Shown piece after piece: positions 54,388 to 61,877 of a stretch of DNA of 61,877 bases. A program made the position numbers and the translations under genes. Source of the stretch: an uncultured Muribaculaceae bacterium (GTDB lineage: Bacteria > Bacteroidota > Bacteroidia > Bacteroidales > Muribaculaceae); assembly GCA_904502025.1 (NCBI GenBank), contig CAJGDJ010000010.1:1-61877 (forward strand), in the 5' to 3' direction. The notes below the pieces were generated by a model, which was not told the origin of the DNA, did no database searches, and was given only the letters and a program-made list of their open reading frames with translations. The stretch's first letter is position 1; each line of letters opens with the position of its first letter.

Positions 54388-55151
54388 TTGAAGTAAAAAA
54401 CATCACAAAATCATTCGACGAAAAAACAATTTTACATAGCGTCAATGCTACATTTCTCGAAGGAAAAACAAACCTAATCATTGGTCAAAGTGGTTCTGGA
54501 AAAACTGTATTGATGAAATCAATTGTCGGCTTAGTAACTCCTGAAGAAGGGGAAATATTATATGATGGTCGCGATTTACTAAAAATGAATTCTACACAGA
54601 AGAAAGATTTACGCAAGGAGATTGGCATGCTTTTCCAAGGATCAGCACTTTTCGATTCCGAAACAGTTCTTGGAAATGTTATGTTTCCTTTAGTTATGTT
54701 CACTAAAATGTCGCAAGCCGAAATGCGTGACCGTGCTCTTTTTTGTATTGAGAGAGTAAATCTAAAAGGTGCTGACAAAAAATATCCATCAGAGCTATCG
54801 GGAGGTATGCAAAAACGTGTTGCTATCGCTCGCGCTATAGCTATGAATCCGAAATATCTGTTTTGTGACGAACCAAACTCCGGCCTTGACCCTAAAACAT
54901 CAATTCTCATTGACGAATTGCTTAGTGATATCACCCATGAATACAACATGACTACTATCATCAACACTCACGACATGAACTCTGTATTGGGTATCGGAGA
55001 AAATATCATATTCCTAAACAAAGGTCATCGTGATTGGGTAGGGGACATGAGTCAAATTTATAGCAGTGATAATAAAGCTCTTAACGACTTTGTTTTTGCT
55101 ACAAATTTATTCCAAGAAGTTAAAGACTACATTGTTGCTACTCGTAAATAA
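54384..55151 (+). CDS. mlaF: MlaF-family lipid ABC transporter ATP-binding protein
   Basis: 255 residues. Walker A IIGQSGSGKTVLMKSIVG, Q-loop GMLFQGSALFDSETVLGNV, signature LSGGMQKRVAIARAIA, Walker B LFCDEPNSGLDP, H-loop NTHDMNS. Pairs with the overlapping mlaE. Ends before a bidirectional terminator. Confidence 0.94.
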   Translation: MIEVKNITKSFDEKTILHSVNATFLEGKTNLIIGQSGSGKTVLMKSIVGLVTPEEGEILYDGRDLLKMNSTQKKDLRKEIGMLFQGSALFDSETVLGNVMFPLVMFTKMSQAEMRDRALFCIERVNLKGADKKYPSELSGGMQKRVAIARAIAMNPKYLFCDEPNSGLDPKTSILIDELLSDITHEYNMTTIINTHDMNSVLGIGENIIFLNKGHRDWVGDMSQIYSSDNKALNDFVFATNLFQEVKDYIVATRK

Positions 55152-55178
55152 CAATCCCACTAAATCATTCTATAACAA

Positions 55179-55208
55179 AAGAGCCACTCTCATTTGAAAG
55201 TGGCTCTT
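55179..55208. terminator. Terminator between mlaF and the EF-G-like gene
   Basis: AAGAGCCACT (55179-55188) pairs with AGTGGCTCTT (55199-55208), loop of 10 nt, between convergent genes. The T-run is better on the minus strand. Confidence 0.7.
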
Positions 55209-55231
55209 CTCGTATTTAATCTGCAAAATGA

Positions 55232-57391
55232 TTAATCTTCAGTTTGAGTCTCAGCATATTCCTTAAGCAATTTTTCTTGAACATCACCAGGAACAAGCTC
55301 GTATGAAGCAAACTTCATTGTAAATGAAGAACGACCTCCTGTAATAGAGCTTAAAGCAGTTGAGTATGATGACATTTCCTTCAAAGGAACTTTTGCACTG
55401 ATCTTTTCAAATCCGCTTTCACTTTCCATACCCATAATGATTGCACGACGACCTTGAAGATCACTCATTACATCTCCCATAACATCTCCTGGGACCATAA
55501 CTTCTACATCATAAACGGGTTCAAGGATTTTTGGGTTTGCACTACGGAATGCTTCACTAAAGGCATTTCTACCTGCAAGACGGAATGAAATTTCATTTGA
55601 ATCTACCGGGTGCATTTTACCATCATAGATACATACCCTCACGTCGCGAGCATACGAACCGGTCAATGGTCCTTGTTCCATTCTATCCATTAAACCTTTT
55701 ACAATTGCCGGAATAAAACGAGCATCAATAGCACCACCTACAATACAGTTATAAACCACAAGTTTTCCACCCCATTCCAAAGGAATTTCTTGAGTATCGC
55801 GCACATTCATCTTAAACTCTTGACTACCGAATTTATATGTATCAGGAGCTGGCATACCTTCAGTATATGGTTCTATAATTAAGTGTACTTCACCAAATTG
55901 ACCGGCACCACCTGATTGTTTTTTGTGTCGATAATCTGCACGAGAAGCTTTTGTAATTGTTTCACGATAAGGAATTTTAGGTTCTTCAAATACAATTGGC
56001 AACTTATCGTTATTTTCCACACGCCATTTCAATGTACGAAGGTGGAATTCGCCTTGTCCTGAAAGAATAACCTGTTTCAATTCCTTAGATTGTTCAACTA
56101 CCCAAGTGGGGTCTTCTTCGTGCATACGTGTTAGAATTGCACTCAACTTTTCTGCATCGCTTTCTGTTACAGGACGCACCGCACGTTGATATTTAGGTGC
56201 TGGATATTTAATATATCCATCGTAAGTATAGTCGCAACCTTTTTCATTTAGCGTATTTCCTGTACGAACATCTTTCATTTTCACAGTAGCACCAATATCT
56301 CCGGCACAAAGTTTATCTACCGGAGTTTTGATTTGTCCACACACACAATTTATTTGTGCAAAACGTTCTTTTGAGCCACGAGTAATATTATCAAGGTCAG
56401 CTCCCGCTGTCAATGTTCCCGACATAACTTTGAAGTAACTAACTTCTCCAATATGTGGTTCAACAGTAGTCTTGAATACAAATAAACTTAATGGACCATT
56501 AGAATCGGGCTTAACTTCGTTTCCGTTTGCATCAACAGGAATAGGCATATCTTCAACAAAAGGAACTACGTTTCCTAAGAATTCCATCATACGACGCACG
56601 CCCATATCTTTTTCGGCACTTACGCAGAAAACAGGGAAAATAGAACGATCAACAAGACCCTTACGAATACCTTCACGCATTTCGTCTTCGGTCAGGTGTC
56701 CTTGGTCGAAGAATTTTTCCATTAATGTTTCATCATTTTCGGCAGCGGCCTCTACAAGTTGTTGATGCAATTCTTTAGCTTTTTCCATTTCTTCAGCAGG
56801 AATGTCCTCAATAGTAGGAACACCACCATCAGGACCCCATGAATATTTTTTCATCAAAAGCACGTCAATCATTGAATTGAAACCGGCACCACATGACAAT
56901 GGATATTGAATGGGAACAACCTTGTTGCCAAAAACTTCCTTCATTTGTTCGAGAACATTATCATAGTCTGCCTTTTCGCCATCAAGTTGATTCATTGCAA
57001 AAATTACCGGCTTTTTCAATTTTGCTGTAGTACGGAATATATTTTGAGTACCAACTTCAACACCATATTGACCATTGATTACTATTACACCGGTATCTGT
57101 TACATTTAATGCTGTAATTGCACCCCCTACAAAGTCATCTCCTCCGGGACAGTCAATCATATTTAGTTTTTTACCCAAAAACTCAGCATAAAAAACGGTT
57201 GAAAAAACAGAGTAACCATATTCTTTTTCAACCGGAAAATAGTCACATACAGTATTTTTTGCATCAACTGATCCGCGACGTTTTATAACTCCACACTCGT
57301 AAAGCATTGCTTCGGCGAGTGTGGTTTTACCTGAGCCTTTACTACCAAGCAAGGCAATGTTTTTAATTTCTTTAGTTTCGTAAACTTTCAT
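55232..57391 (-). CDS. EF-G paralogue (EF-G2-like) with altered GTPase motifs
   Basis: 719 residues, complete EF-G architecture through domain V. The G-domain motifs are not canonical: G1 is LLGSKGSGKTTLAEAML, G3 is IDCPGGDDFVGG (Gly84 where EF-G has the catalytic His of DTPGH), and G4 is NQLD instead of NKxD. Domain IV (HKKQSGGAGQFGEVHLIIEP) and domain V (MESESGFEKISAKVPL) are well kept. This matches the EF-G2 paralogue of gut Bacteroides reported to drive translocation without GTP hydrolysis during carbon starvation and to be needed for colonisation. I infer the same role. The canonical EF-G should be elsewhere. Confidence 0.88.
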   Translation of the reverse strand: MKVYETKEIKNIALLGSKGSGKTTLAEAMLYECGVIKRRGSVDAKNTVCDYFPVEKEYGYSVFSTVFYAEFLGKKLNMIDCPGGDDFVGGAITALNVTDTGVIVINGQYGVEVGTQNIFRTTAKLKKPVIFAMNQLDGEKADYDNVLEQMKEVFGNKVVPIQYPLSCGAGFNSMIDVLLMKKYSWGPDGGVPTIEDIPAEEMEKAKELHQQLVEAAAENDETLMEKFFDQGHLTEDEMREGIRKGLVDRSIFPVFCVSAEKDMGVRRMMEFLGNVVPFVEDMPIPVDANGNEVKPDSNGPLSLFVFKTTVEPHIGEVSYFKVMSGTLTAGADLDNITRGSKERFAQINCVCGQIKTPVDKLCAGDIGATVKMKDVRTGNTLNEKGCDYTYDGYIKYPAPKYQRAVRPVTESDAEKLSAILTRMHEEDPTWVVEQSKELKQVILSGQGEFHLRTLKWRVENNDKLPIVFEEPKIPYRETITKASRADYRHKKQSGGAGQFGEVHLIIEPYTEGMPAPDTYKFGSQEFKMNVRDTQEIPLEWGGKLVVYNCIVGGAIDARFIPAIVKGLMDRMEQGPLTGSYARDVRVCIYDGKMHPVDSNEISFRLAGRNAFSEAFRSANPKILEPVYDVEVMVPGDVMGDVMSDLQGRRAIIMGMESESGFEKISAKVPLKEMSSYSTALSSITGGRSSFTMKFASYELVPGDVQEKLLKEYAETQTED

Positions 57392-57637
57392 ACTATTTAG
57401 ATTTAATGATTAATTATTTATATTTTGTCAAAACGACCGCAAAATAGTCATTATTTTTGAATTTGCAAACTTTTTTCGATATGTTTCAAAACATTATTTA
57501 CATTTTCCATTAGTTTTCGTGGCAAATTACAACTTTTTCATATTATTTAATTTCAAACTTAATTTTTGGCACTCATTTTGCTATAATAAATCTTGAATTA
57601 TAATCTACAAACAGAATAATAATACACATTAAATATA

Positions 57638-60070
57638 ATGAGCCACAATAACGATGATAACCATGCGATTGTATCTATCGGACAAATAGACATTGACGCA
57701 ACTGCATTTAACACAGAACCTTCTTTTGAAGATTTACCCATATTAGCGACTCGTAACCTCGTTTTATTCCCTGGCGTTACGATTCCGATTTCTTTAATAA
57801 GAGAAAATTCTCGCAAAACAGCCGAGATTGCGTCAAAACGTCTAATACCAATTGGCATAGTGTGCCAATTAAATGCCGACGAAGAAAATCCGGCAGTTAC
57901 AACCGGGTTGTTCAAATATGGTGTTTTTGCAGATGTTCTAAAAGTGTTCAATCTTCCTGATGGAAGCCACACGGCAATTGTTCGTGCTCGTGGCAAATTC
58001 AAAATTCTTGGAAAAGGAGAGGGAAACACCATCCCTCAAGCTGAACTATGTGCAAAAGTAAAACCAATTAAAGACACCAATCCTCGCAGCAACGATAAAG
58101 AATTTTTAGCGTTGTCAGCTACAATAAAAGAAACTACATTAAATATATTAAAGAAAACTAACGAAAGTCCAAACGAATTAGTCTTCAATATTGCGAATTT
58201 TCCCGACCCAATAGGATTGATAAATCTTATATCATCTCATATCCCTTTTGATGTTGAGTTTCGACAATCTCTATTGGCACAAAATCGACTAAAAGAACGT
58301 GCATTTGCACTATTAACCGAGCTATCTCGTAACGAGCAAATGGTTGAAATTAGTCGTGACATACAAAAACGTGCACGCAAATCACTTGATGAACAACAAC
58401 GCAATGTTTTCCTTCATCAACAAATGGAAACCATCCGTCAAGAACTATATGGCGACAGTGATGATGCCGACAATCTTCGTGCTCGTGCCGATAAAACTCA
58501 ATTTCCCGAACACGTAGCCAAAGTATTCGACAAAGAACTTGAAAAACTTCGTCGTCTGAACCCTCAGAGCCCTGATTACTCTATTCAATACTCATATCTT
58601 GAAACCCTCCTTGATCTCCCTTGGAATAATGAATCTCCACTTAACACCGACTTCAAAAAAGCCGAAGAGATTCTCAATGAAGATCATTACGGGCTCGATA
58701 AAGTAAAAGATCGCATTCTTGAGCAATTGGCTGTTCTCATGAACACACCTGGTGGCAAAGCCCCAATTCTCTGTCTTTGCGGAGCACCCGGTGTAGGGAA
58801 AACGTCTCTTGGACAATCGATAGCCAAAGCTCTTGGACGCAAATACCAACGTGTTTCACTCGGAGGACTTCACGATGAAGCCGAAATTCGTGGACACCGT
58901 CGTACATACATCGGAGCTATGCCCGGTCGCATCATTGATGCAATGAAACGCAGTGGTTCTTCAAATCCGGTTCTACTCCTTGACGAAATAGATAAAATTG
59001 GTCAAGATTTCAAAGGCGACCCATCAGCTGCACTATTAGAGGTATTAGACCCTGAACAAAATTGCCGTTTCCACGACAACTACATTGATGTTGACTACGA
59101 TCTTTCAAAGGTTTTGTTTATAGCTACAGCCAACACTCTTTCAACACTTTCTCAACCACTACTTGATCGCATGGAGATTATCGACATCTCTGGTTATCTG
59201 ATTGAAGAAAAAATTGAAATCGCTCGCCGTCACCTCATTTCACGCATTGCTATCGAACACAGCTTTGCTCCTAACGAAATCCAATTCTCCGACGAGGCTC
59301 TCAACACAATTATTGAATGCTATACATCTGAAAGTGGAGTACGACAACTTGAAAAGAAAATCTCATCGATTATTCGCAAAATAGTCCTCAATAAAATGAG
59401 TGGCAAAGAATACTCAACCGAGATAAAAAAAGATGATCTAAAATCACTACTTGGCTTAGAAGCATTTAATAAAGATAGATATGAAGGGAACGACTTCGCC
59501 GGTGTTGTAACCGGACTTGCATGGACATCTGTCGGTGGCGAAATTCTCTTTATTGAATCATCTTTGGCACAAGGTAAAGGCGAAAAACTCACTCTGACAG
59601 GCAACCTTGGCGATGTAATGAAAGAATCGGCAGTTATAGCTCTTCAATATGTAAAATCTCATGCCGATACTCTCAACATTCCTATCGATCGTTTTGAAAA
59701 ATTCAATCTACACATACATGCTCCCGAAGGTGCAATCCCTAAAGACGGACCCTCCGCAGGTATTACAATGGCAACATCGATTGTTTCTACATTCCTTCAA
59801 CGCAAAGTAAAAGCACGCACAGCCATGACTGGAGAAATTACGCTCCGGGGCAAAGTGCTACCGGTAGGAGGCATCAAAGAAAAAATTCTTGCAGCCAAAC
59901 GAGCAGGCATTACCGACATAATCCTTTCGGCAGACAATCGCAAAGACGTTGAAGACATCAGCGAAATCTACATCAAAGGACTCACATTCCATTATGTCAA
60001 CACCATGCTCGAAGTTTTCAATATCGCAATAACCGATGAACCGGCACTCGACGCTATAAAATTCGACTAA
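57638..60070 (+). CDS. lon: ATP-dependent protease Lon
   Basis: 810 residues, LonA type. N-terminal substrate domain (LPILATRNLVLFPGVTIPI), AAA+ with Walker A LCGAPGVGKTSLGQSIA and Walker B PVLLLDEIDKIG, and a C-terminal protease domain with the catalytic Ser in PKDGPSAGITMA and Lys in GGIKEKILAAKRAG. It degrades misfolded and regulatory proteins. Transcribed alone; the 246 bp upstream, shared with the divergent EF-G-like gene, has no clear TAnnTTTG box. Confidence 0.97.
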   Translation: MSHNNDDNHAIVSIGQIDIDATAFNTEPSFEDLPILATRNLVLFPGVTIPISLIRENSRKTAEIASKRLIPIGIVCQLNADEENPAVTTGLFKYGVFADVLKVFNLPDGSHTAIVRARGKFKILGKGEGNTIPQAELCAKVKPIKDTNPRSNDKEFLALSATIKETTLNILKKTNESPNELVFNIANFPDPIGLINLISSHIPFDVEFRQSLLAQNRLKERAFALLTELSRNEQMVEISRDIQKRARKSLDEQQRNVFLHQQMETIRQELYGDSDDADNLRARADKTQFPEHVAKVFDKELEKLRRLNPQSPDYSIQYSYLETLLDLPWNNESPLNTDFKKAEEILNEDHYGLDKVKDRILEQLAVLMNTPGGKAPILCLCGAPGVGKTSLGQSIAKALGRKYQRVSLGGLHDEAEIRGHRRTYIGAMPGRIIDAMKRSGSSNPVLLLDEIDKIGQDFKGDPSAALLEVLDPEQNCRFHDNYIDVDYDLSKVLFIATANTLSTLSQPLLDRMEIIDISGYLIEEKIEIARRHLISRIAIEHSFAPNEIQFSDEALNTIIECYTSESGVRQLEKKISSIIRKIVLNKMSGKEYSTEIKKDDLKSLLGLEAFNKDRYEGNDFAGVVTGLAWTSVGGEILFIESSLAQGKGEKLTLTGNLGDVMKESAVIALQYVKSHADTLNIPIDRFEKFNLHIHAPEGAIPKDGPSAGITMATSIVSTFLQRKVKARTAMTGEITLRGKVLPVGGIKEKILAAKRAGITDIILSADNRKDVEDISEIYIKGLTFHYVNTMLEVFNIAITDEPALDAIKFD

Positions 60071-60095
60071 AACGTATAACACACATATACATTAT

Positions 60096-60133
60096 AGAGA
60101 TGCTTCATTTTTCTGACGCATCTCTATTTTTTA
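60096..60133 (+). terminator. Terminator after lon
   Basis: AGAGATGC (60096-60103) pairs with GCATCTCT (60118-60125), followed by ATTTTTTATT. Confidence 0.75.
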
Positions 60134-60238
60134 TTATCCCCGATAATATATACGTCTTATCAGCCAAATTATCCCTAAACATTTATTACATACCCCCATT
60201 TTTTTCATTTTTAATTATTAATTGTTATTTATTTACAT

Positions 60239-60246
60239 TACCTTTG
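60239..60246 (+). promoter_or_regulatory. -7 element (TACCTTTG) for the structured leader and BspA-like gene
   Basis: TACCTTTG fits TAnnTTTG; the nearest TTG (60222-60224) has a short 14 bp spacer. It lies 326 bp upstream of the BspA-like ATG, implying a very long 5' leader. Confidence 0.5.
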
Positions 60247-60571
60247 TATCAATCTTATGGATGACAAAATGTTGTCATATCCATGTGAGACATATTGTAG
60301 GAAGCGTTTCAGCTTTATCCTTAACAAGAAATTCGCCAAAATTTAGTTCAGAAGGGTAAACAATGAAGATGCTCTTGCTTGTCGTATATCCACTCCCCGA
60401 CAAGGGGGATCGAGATATATCGATAAGGCGTGGGAGTGGATTGTTTATTTCTGAATGGGCGTTTGGCGATGCCTCTTGTTAGATAAACTGAGCATTGTCC
60501 CGCGTCTTCCTTATTATACACTTTATAAAACGCCAAATGCGGGGACACACGAGGCACATATTATTTATTGT
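60247..60571 (+). promoter_or_regulatory. Long structured 5' leader (candidate RNA switch or repeated element)
   Basis: The region holds no known gene but is dense in inverted repeats. (1) ATGGATGACAA (60257-60267) with TTGTCATATCCAT (60272-60284), one 2 nt bulge. (2) ATCCACTCCC (60388-60397) with GGGAGTGGAT (60432-60441), perfect, enclosing ATCGA/TCGAT. (3) GCGTTTGGCG (60459-60468) with CGCCAAATGC (60531-60540), one G-U pair. (4) TGCCTC (60470-60475) with GAGGCA (60551-60556). (5) TGTCCCGC (60496-60503) with GCGGGGACA (60539-60547). Pairing 3 crosses pairing 4 and shares bases with pairing 5, so either a pseudoknot or two alternative folds is implied. Its GC content is above the surrounding DNA. 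Confidence 0.55.
60363..60482 (+). CDS. Possible 39-residue leader peptide
   Basis: An ATG-led frame in the structured leader begins MKMLLLVVYPLPDKGDRDIS and ends at TAG 60480-60482. AGAAGGG lies just upstream as a possible ribosome-binding site. It covers hairpin 2 and the 5' arms of pairings 3 and 4, so its translation could affect folding. No known family; it may be chance. Confidence 0.25.
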   Translation: MKMLLLVVYPLPDKGDRDISIRRGSGLFISEWAFGDASC

Positions 60572-61199
60572 ATGAAAAAAATTATTACTCATTTTCGAGC
60601 ACTTCTTGCGACAGCAATTATGCTCAGCGTATCACTCCCCACACTTGCCCACGACTTTGCTGTCGATGGTATCTATTACAATTATCTTAATAAATCAGCA
60701 GAAACGGTCGAAGTTACTTATCAAGGGGATTCGTATGACAGCTTTACTAACGAATACTCCGGCTCTGTTACGATCCCCACTTCAGTAATATATAATGGAA
60801 TAACTTATTCCGTAACCTCTATTGGTATCTTAGCGTTCCAAGGTTGCACCGGCTTGACCGAAGTTACTATTCCCAATTCCATTACATCAATTGGTGGAGT
60901 TGCGTTCTCTGGTTGCTCAGGCTTAAACGAGGTAACTATCCCAAATTCTGTAACTGAGATTGGAGAAACGGCGTTCCAAGGTTGCACCGGCTTGACCGAA
61001 GTTAATTATAATGCAGAAAACTGCACTTCAATGGGGTCATCAGATTATCCAGTTTTTAGAAAGTGCTCAAATCTAAAAATAATTAATATTGGAAATAAGG
61101 TAAAAAAAATACCATCCTATGCGTTCAATGGGTGCACCGCTTTGACCTCGGTAACCATCCCTAATTCCGTAAATAAGATTGGTTCGTCTGCGTTTGAGG

Positions 61200-61334
61200 A
61201 TACAGGTTGGTATGATAATCAAGCTAATGGAATATTATATTTAGATAATTGTTGCTTAGGTTATAAAGGAAATAAACCAACTGGTACGTTAACATTAAAA
61301 AAAGGTACTCGTTTGATTGCCGATGAAGCATTTC
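61200..61334 (+). repeat. Internal gene repeat, copy A
   Basis: About 135 bp nearly identical to 61473-61607, offset by 273 bp (91 codons). It encodes WYDNQANGILYLDNCCLGYK followed by LTLKKGTRLIADEAF. The inserts are more AT-rich than the LRR units around them. Confidence 0.8.
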
Positions 61335-61472
61335 TTTTATGCATTGACTTGACATCGGTTACTATCCCAAATTCCGTAACTTATATTGGCTCTGATGCGT
61401 TCAGCTGGACTGGTTTGACTGAAATAGCCATCCCAAATTCAGTAACCGAGATTGGCGAAGGAGCGTTCTATG

Positions 61473-61607
61473 GTACAGATTGGTATGATAATCAAGCCGA
61501 TGGAATATTATATTTGGATAATTGTTGTTTAGGTTATAAAGGAGATAGACCAACAGGTGAGTTAACATTAAAAAAAGGTACTCGTTTGATTGCCGACGAA
61601 GCATTTT
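61473..61607 (+). repeat. Internal gene repeat, copy B
   Basis: Second copy of the 135 bp insert, encoding WYDNQADGILYLDNCCLGYK and the same LTLKKGTRLIADEAF. Differences from copy A are a handful of mostly single bases, suggesting recent duplication of a 91-codon module. Confidence 0.8.
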
Positions 61608-61736
61608 TTTATTGCTATGGCTTGACCTCGGTAACCATCCCAAATTCAGTGTCATCAATTGGAGACTTGGCGTTTTCTGCTTGCTATGGTTTGACCTCGG
61701 TAACCATCCCAAATTCCGTAACCTCTATTGGTATCT

Positions 61737-61876
61737 CGCAGATTAAACAAGCAAGTGCGAAATTAAATAAAATGATTGAAGAAAGCACATTTAGGATTAT
61801 TAAAATTTAATTTTTTACGCGGGCGATTGTTTAATTTTTTTTGAATAATGGATAAATCATGAGGACTAATATCGTC
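61737..61876 (-). mobile_element. 3' end of an IS30-family insertion sequence (right copy)
   Basis: Exact inverted copy of bases 1-140. Its outer end at 61737 lies inside the BspA-like gene. The element continues beyond the window. Confidence 0.8.
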
Positions 61877-61877
61877 A
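61763..61877 (-). CDS. IS30-family transposase, C-terminal fragment (right copy)
   Basis: Minus-strand frame entering from the window edge, stop at 61765-61763, identical to the fragment at 1-114 (LNNRPRKKLNF, NPKCAFF). Confidence 0.75.
   Translation of the reverse strand, partial: DDISPHDLSIIQKKLNNRPRKKLNFNNPKCAFFNHFI

Larger units (their letters stand above)
60572..61810 (+). pseudogene. BspA-like leucine-rich repeat surface protein, interrupted by an IS30-family element
   Basis: I take the ATG at 60572: MKKIITHFRALLATAIMLSV followed by SLPTLAHDF is a good signal peptide. Upstream in-frame codons belong to the leader. LRR_5/BspA repeats (LTEVTIPNSVTEIGETAF type) run to about residue 388. 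Two inserts of about 45 residues (WYDNQANGILYLDNCCLGYK and a near copy) break the repeat series. At 61737 the sequence enters the IS end and the last 24 codons (SQIKQASAKLNKM...) are antisense transposase sequence. The C-terminal sorting domain seen in the paralogue at the other end is missing, so the product would probably not be surface-attached. Confidence 0.8.

Noticed and set aside
60348..60557. 69-codon minus-strand frame across the structured leader
   Set aside because: It is fully explained as the antisense of the inverted-repeat region. It has no promoter or protein family that I can support, so I kept it only as a hint that the leader may be a repeated element.
1..61877. Matching sequence at both ends as a sign of a circular molecule
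   Set aside because: The end repeats are inverted, not direct, so they do not close a circle. They are two IS copies.
1..61877. CRISPR arrays, restriction-modification or complete prophage
   Set aside because: No regularly spaced direct repeats, no cas, methylase or nuclease pairs, and no structural phage genes were seen. The LRR repeats at both ends are coding and not evenly spaced identical units.

Overview
This 61.9 kb stretch comes from a low-GC, AT-rich member of the order Bacteroidales. Three things point there. Nearly every operon starts with the Bacteroidota promoter pattern (TTG or TTTG, 18-21 bp, TAnnTTTG). lpxC and fabZ are fused. The families present are typical of the group: BspA-type leucine-rich repeat proteins, DUF4924, DUF3127, Bacteroidales-type metF, an EF-G paralogue with a broken GTPase site, a TonB-receptor-like barrel, and C-terminal domains resembling type IX secretion signals. 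A gut lineage such as Muribaculaceae or Bacteroidaceae is likely, but I cannot fix the genus.

The two ends of the window are the same 140 bp in inverted orientation: the 3' end of an IS30-family element, each facing inward. Just inside each IS end lies a BspA-like surface protein gene. The left one (279-1948) has lost one base in its signal peptide. The right one (60572 onward) is cut by the IS at 61737. The right gene is preceded by a ~325 nt leader full of inverted repeats, some of them mutually exclusive, which is the least explained DNA in the window.

Layout. 2.2-9.2 kb, minus strand: an operon rfbD-prfC-SGNH-SGNH-MBOAT that couples a polysaccharide or cell-wall O-acylation cassette to release factor 3, with DUF4924 upstream. 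9.9 kb: tRNA-Gln(CUG), sharing divergent promoters with DUF4924. 10.1-17.6 kb: an internal slice of a giant phage/plasmid 'polyvalent' protein (predicted RNase-fold domains, two zincin-like peptidase motifs, a pyrophosphatase-like domain), frameshifted once, truncated at both ends and with no other mobile-element genes. 17.7-22.9 kb: thrS-infC-rpmI-rplT and glnS. 22.9-28.5 kb: an MBL hydrolase, rsmG, a CvfB-like S1 protein and the lipid A genes lpxD, lpxC-fabZ, lpxA. 28.6-34.9 kb: DUF3127 with an SSB-like tail, a secreted GHL10-type glycosidase-like protein, DUF695, an FAD oxidoreductase, a MATE exporter and a HAD phosphatase. 34.9-41.3 kb: nadC and rlmH, separated by a block holding a TlpA-like thioredoxin, an outer-membrane barrel receptor and a divergent membrane-anchored TPR-HTH regulator. 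41.4-50.8 kb, minus strand: metF-holB-AddB-like-hemW, and yihA-relA-small lipoprotein. 50.9-60.1 kb: trmN6, a CPBP protease, lptB, mlaE-mlaF, an EF-G2-like factor and lon.

Taken together this is mostly core chromosome (translation, stringent response, lipid A synthesis and transport, DNA repair) punctuated by accessory surface-protein genes, IS ends and one decayed mobile-element fragment. Two of the disruptions are single-base losses in homopolymers, so read-level errors must be excluded before biology is inferred from them.
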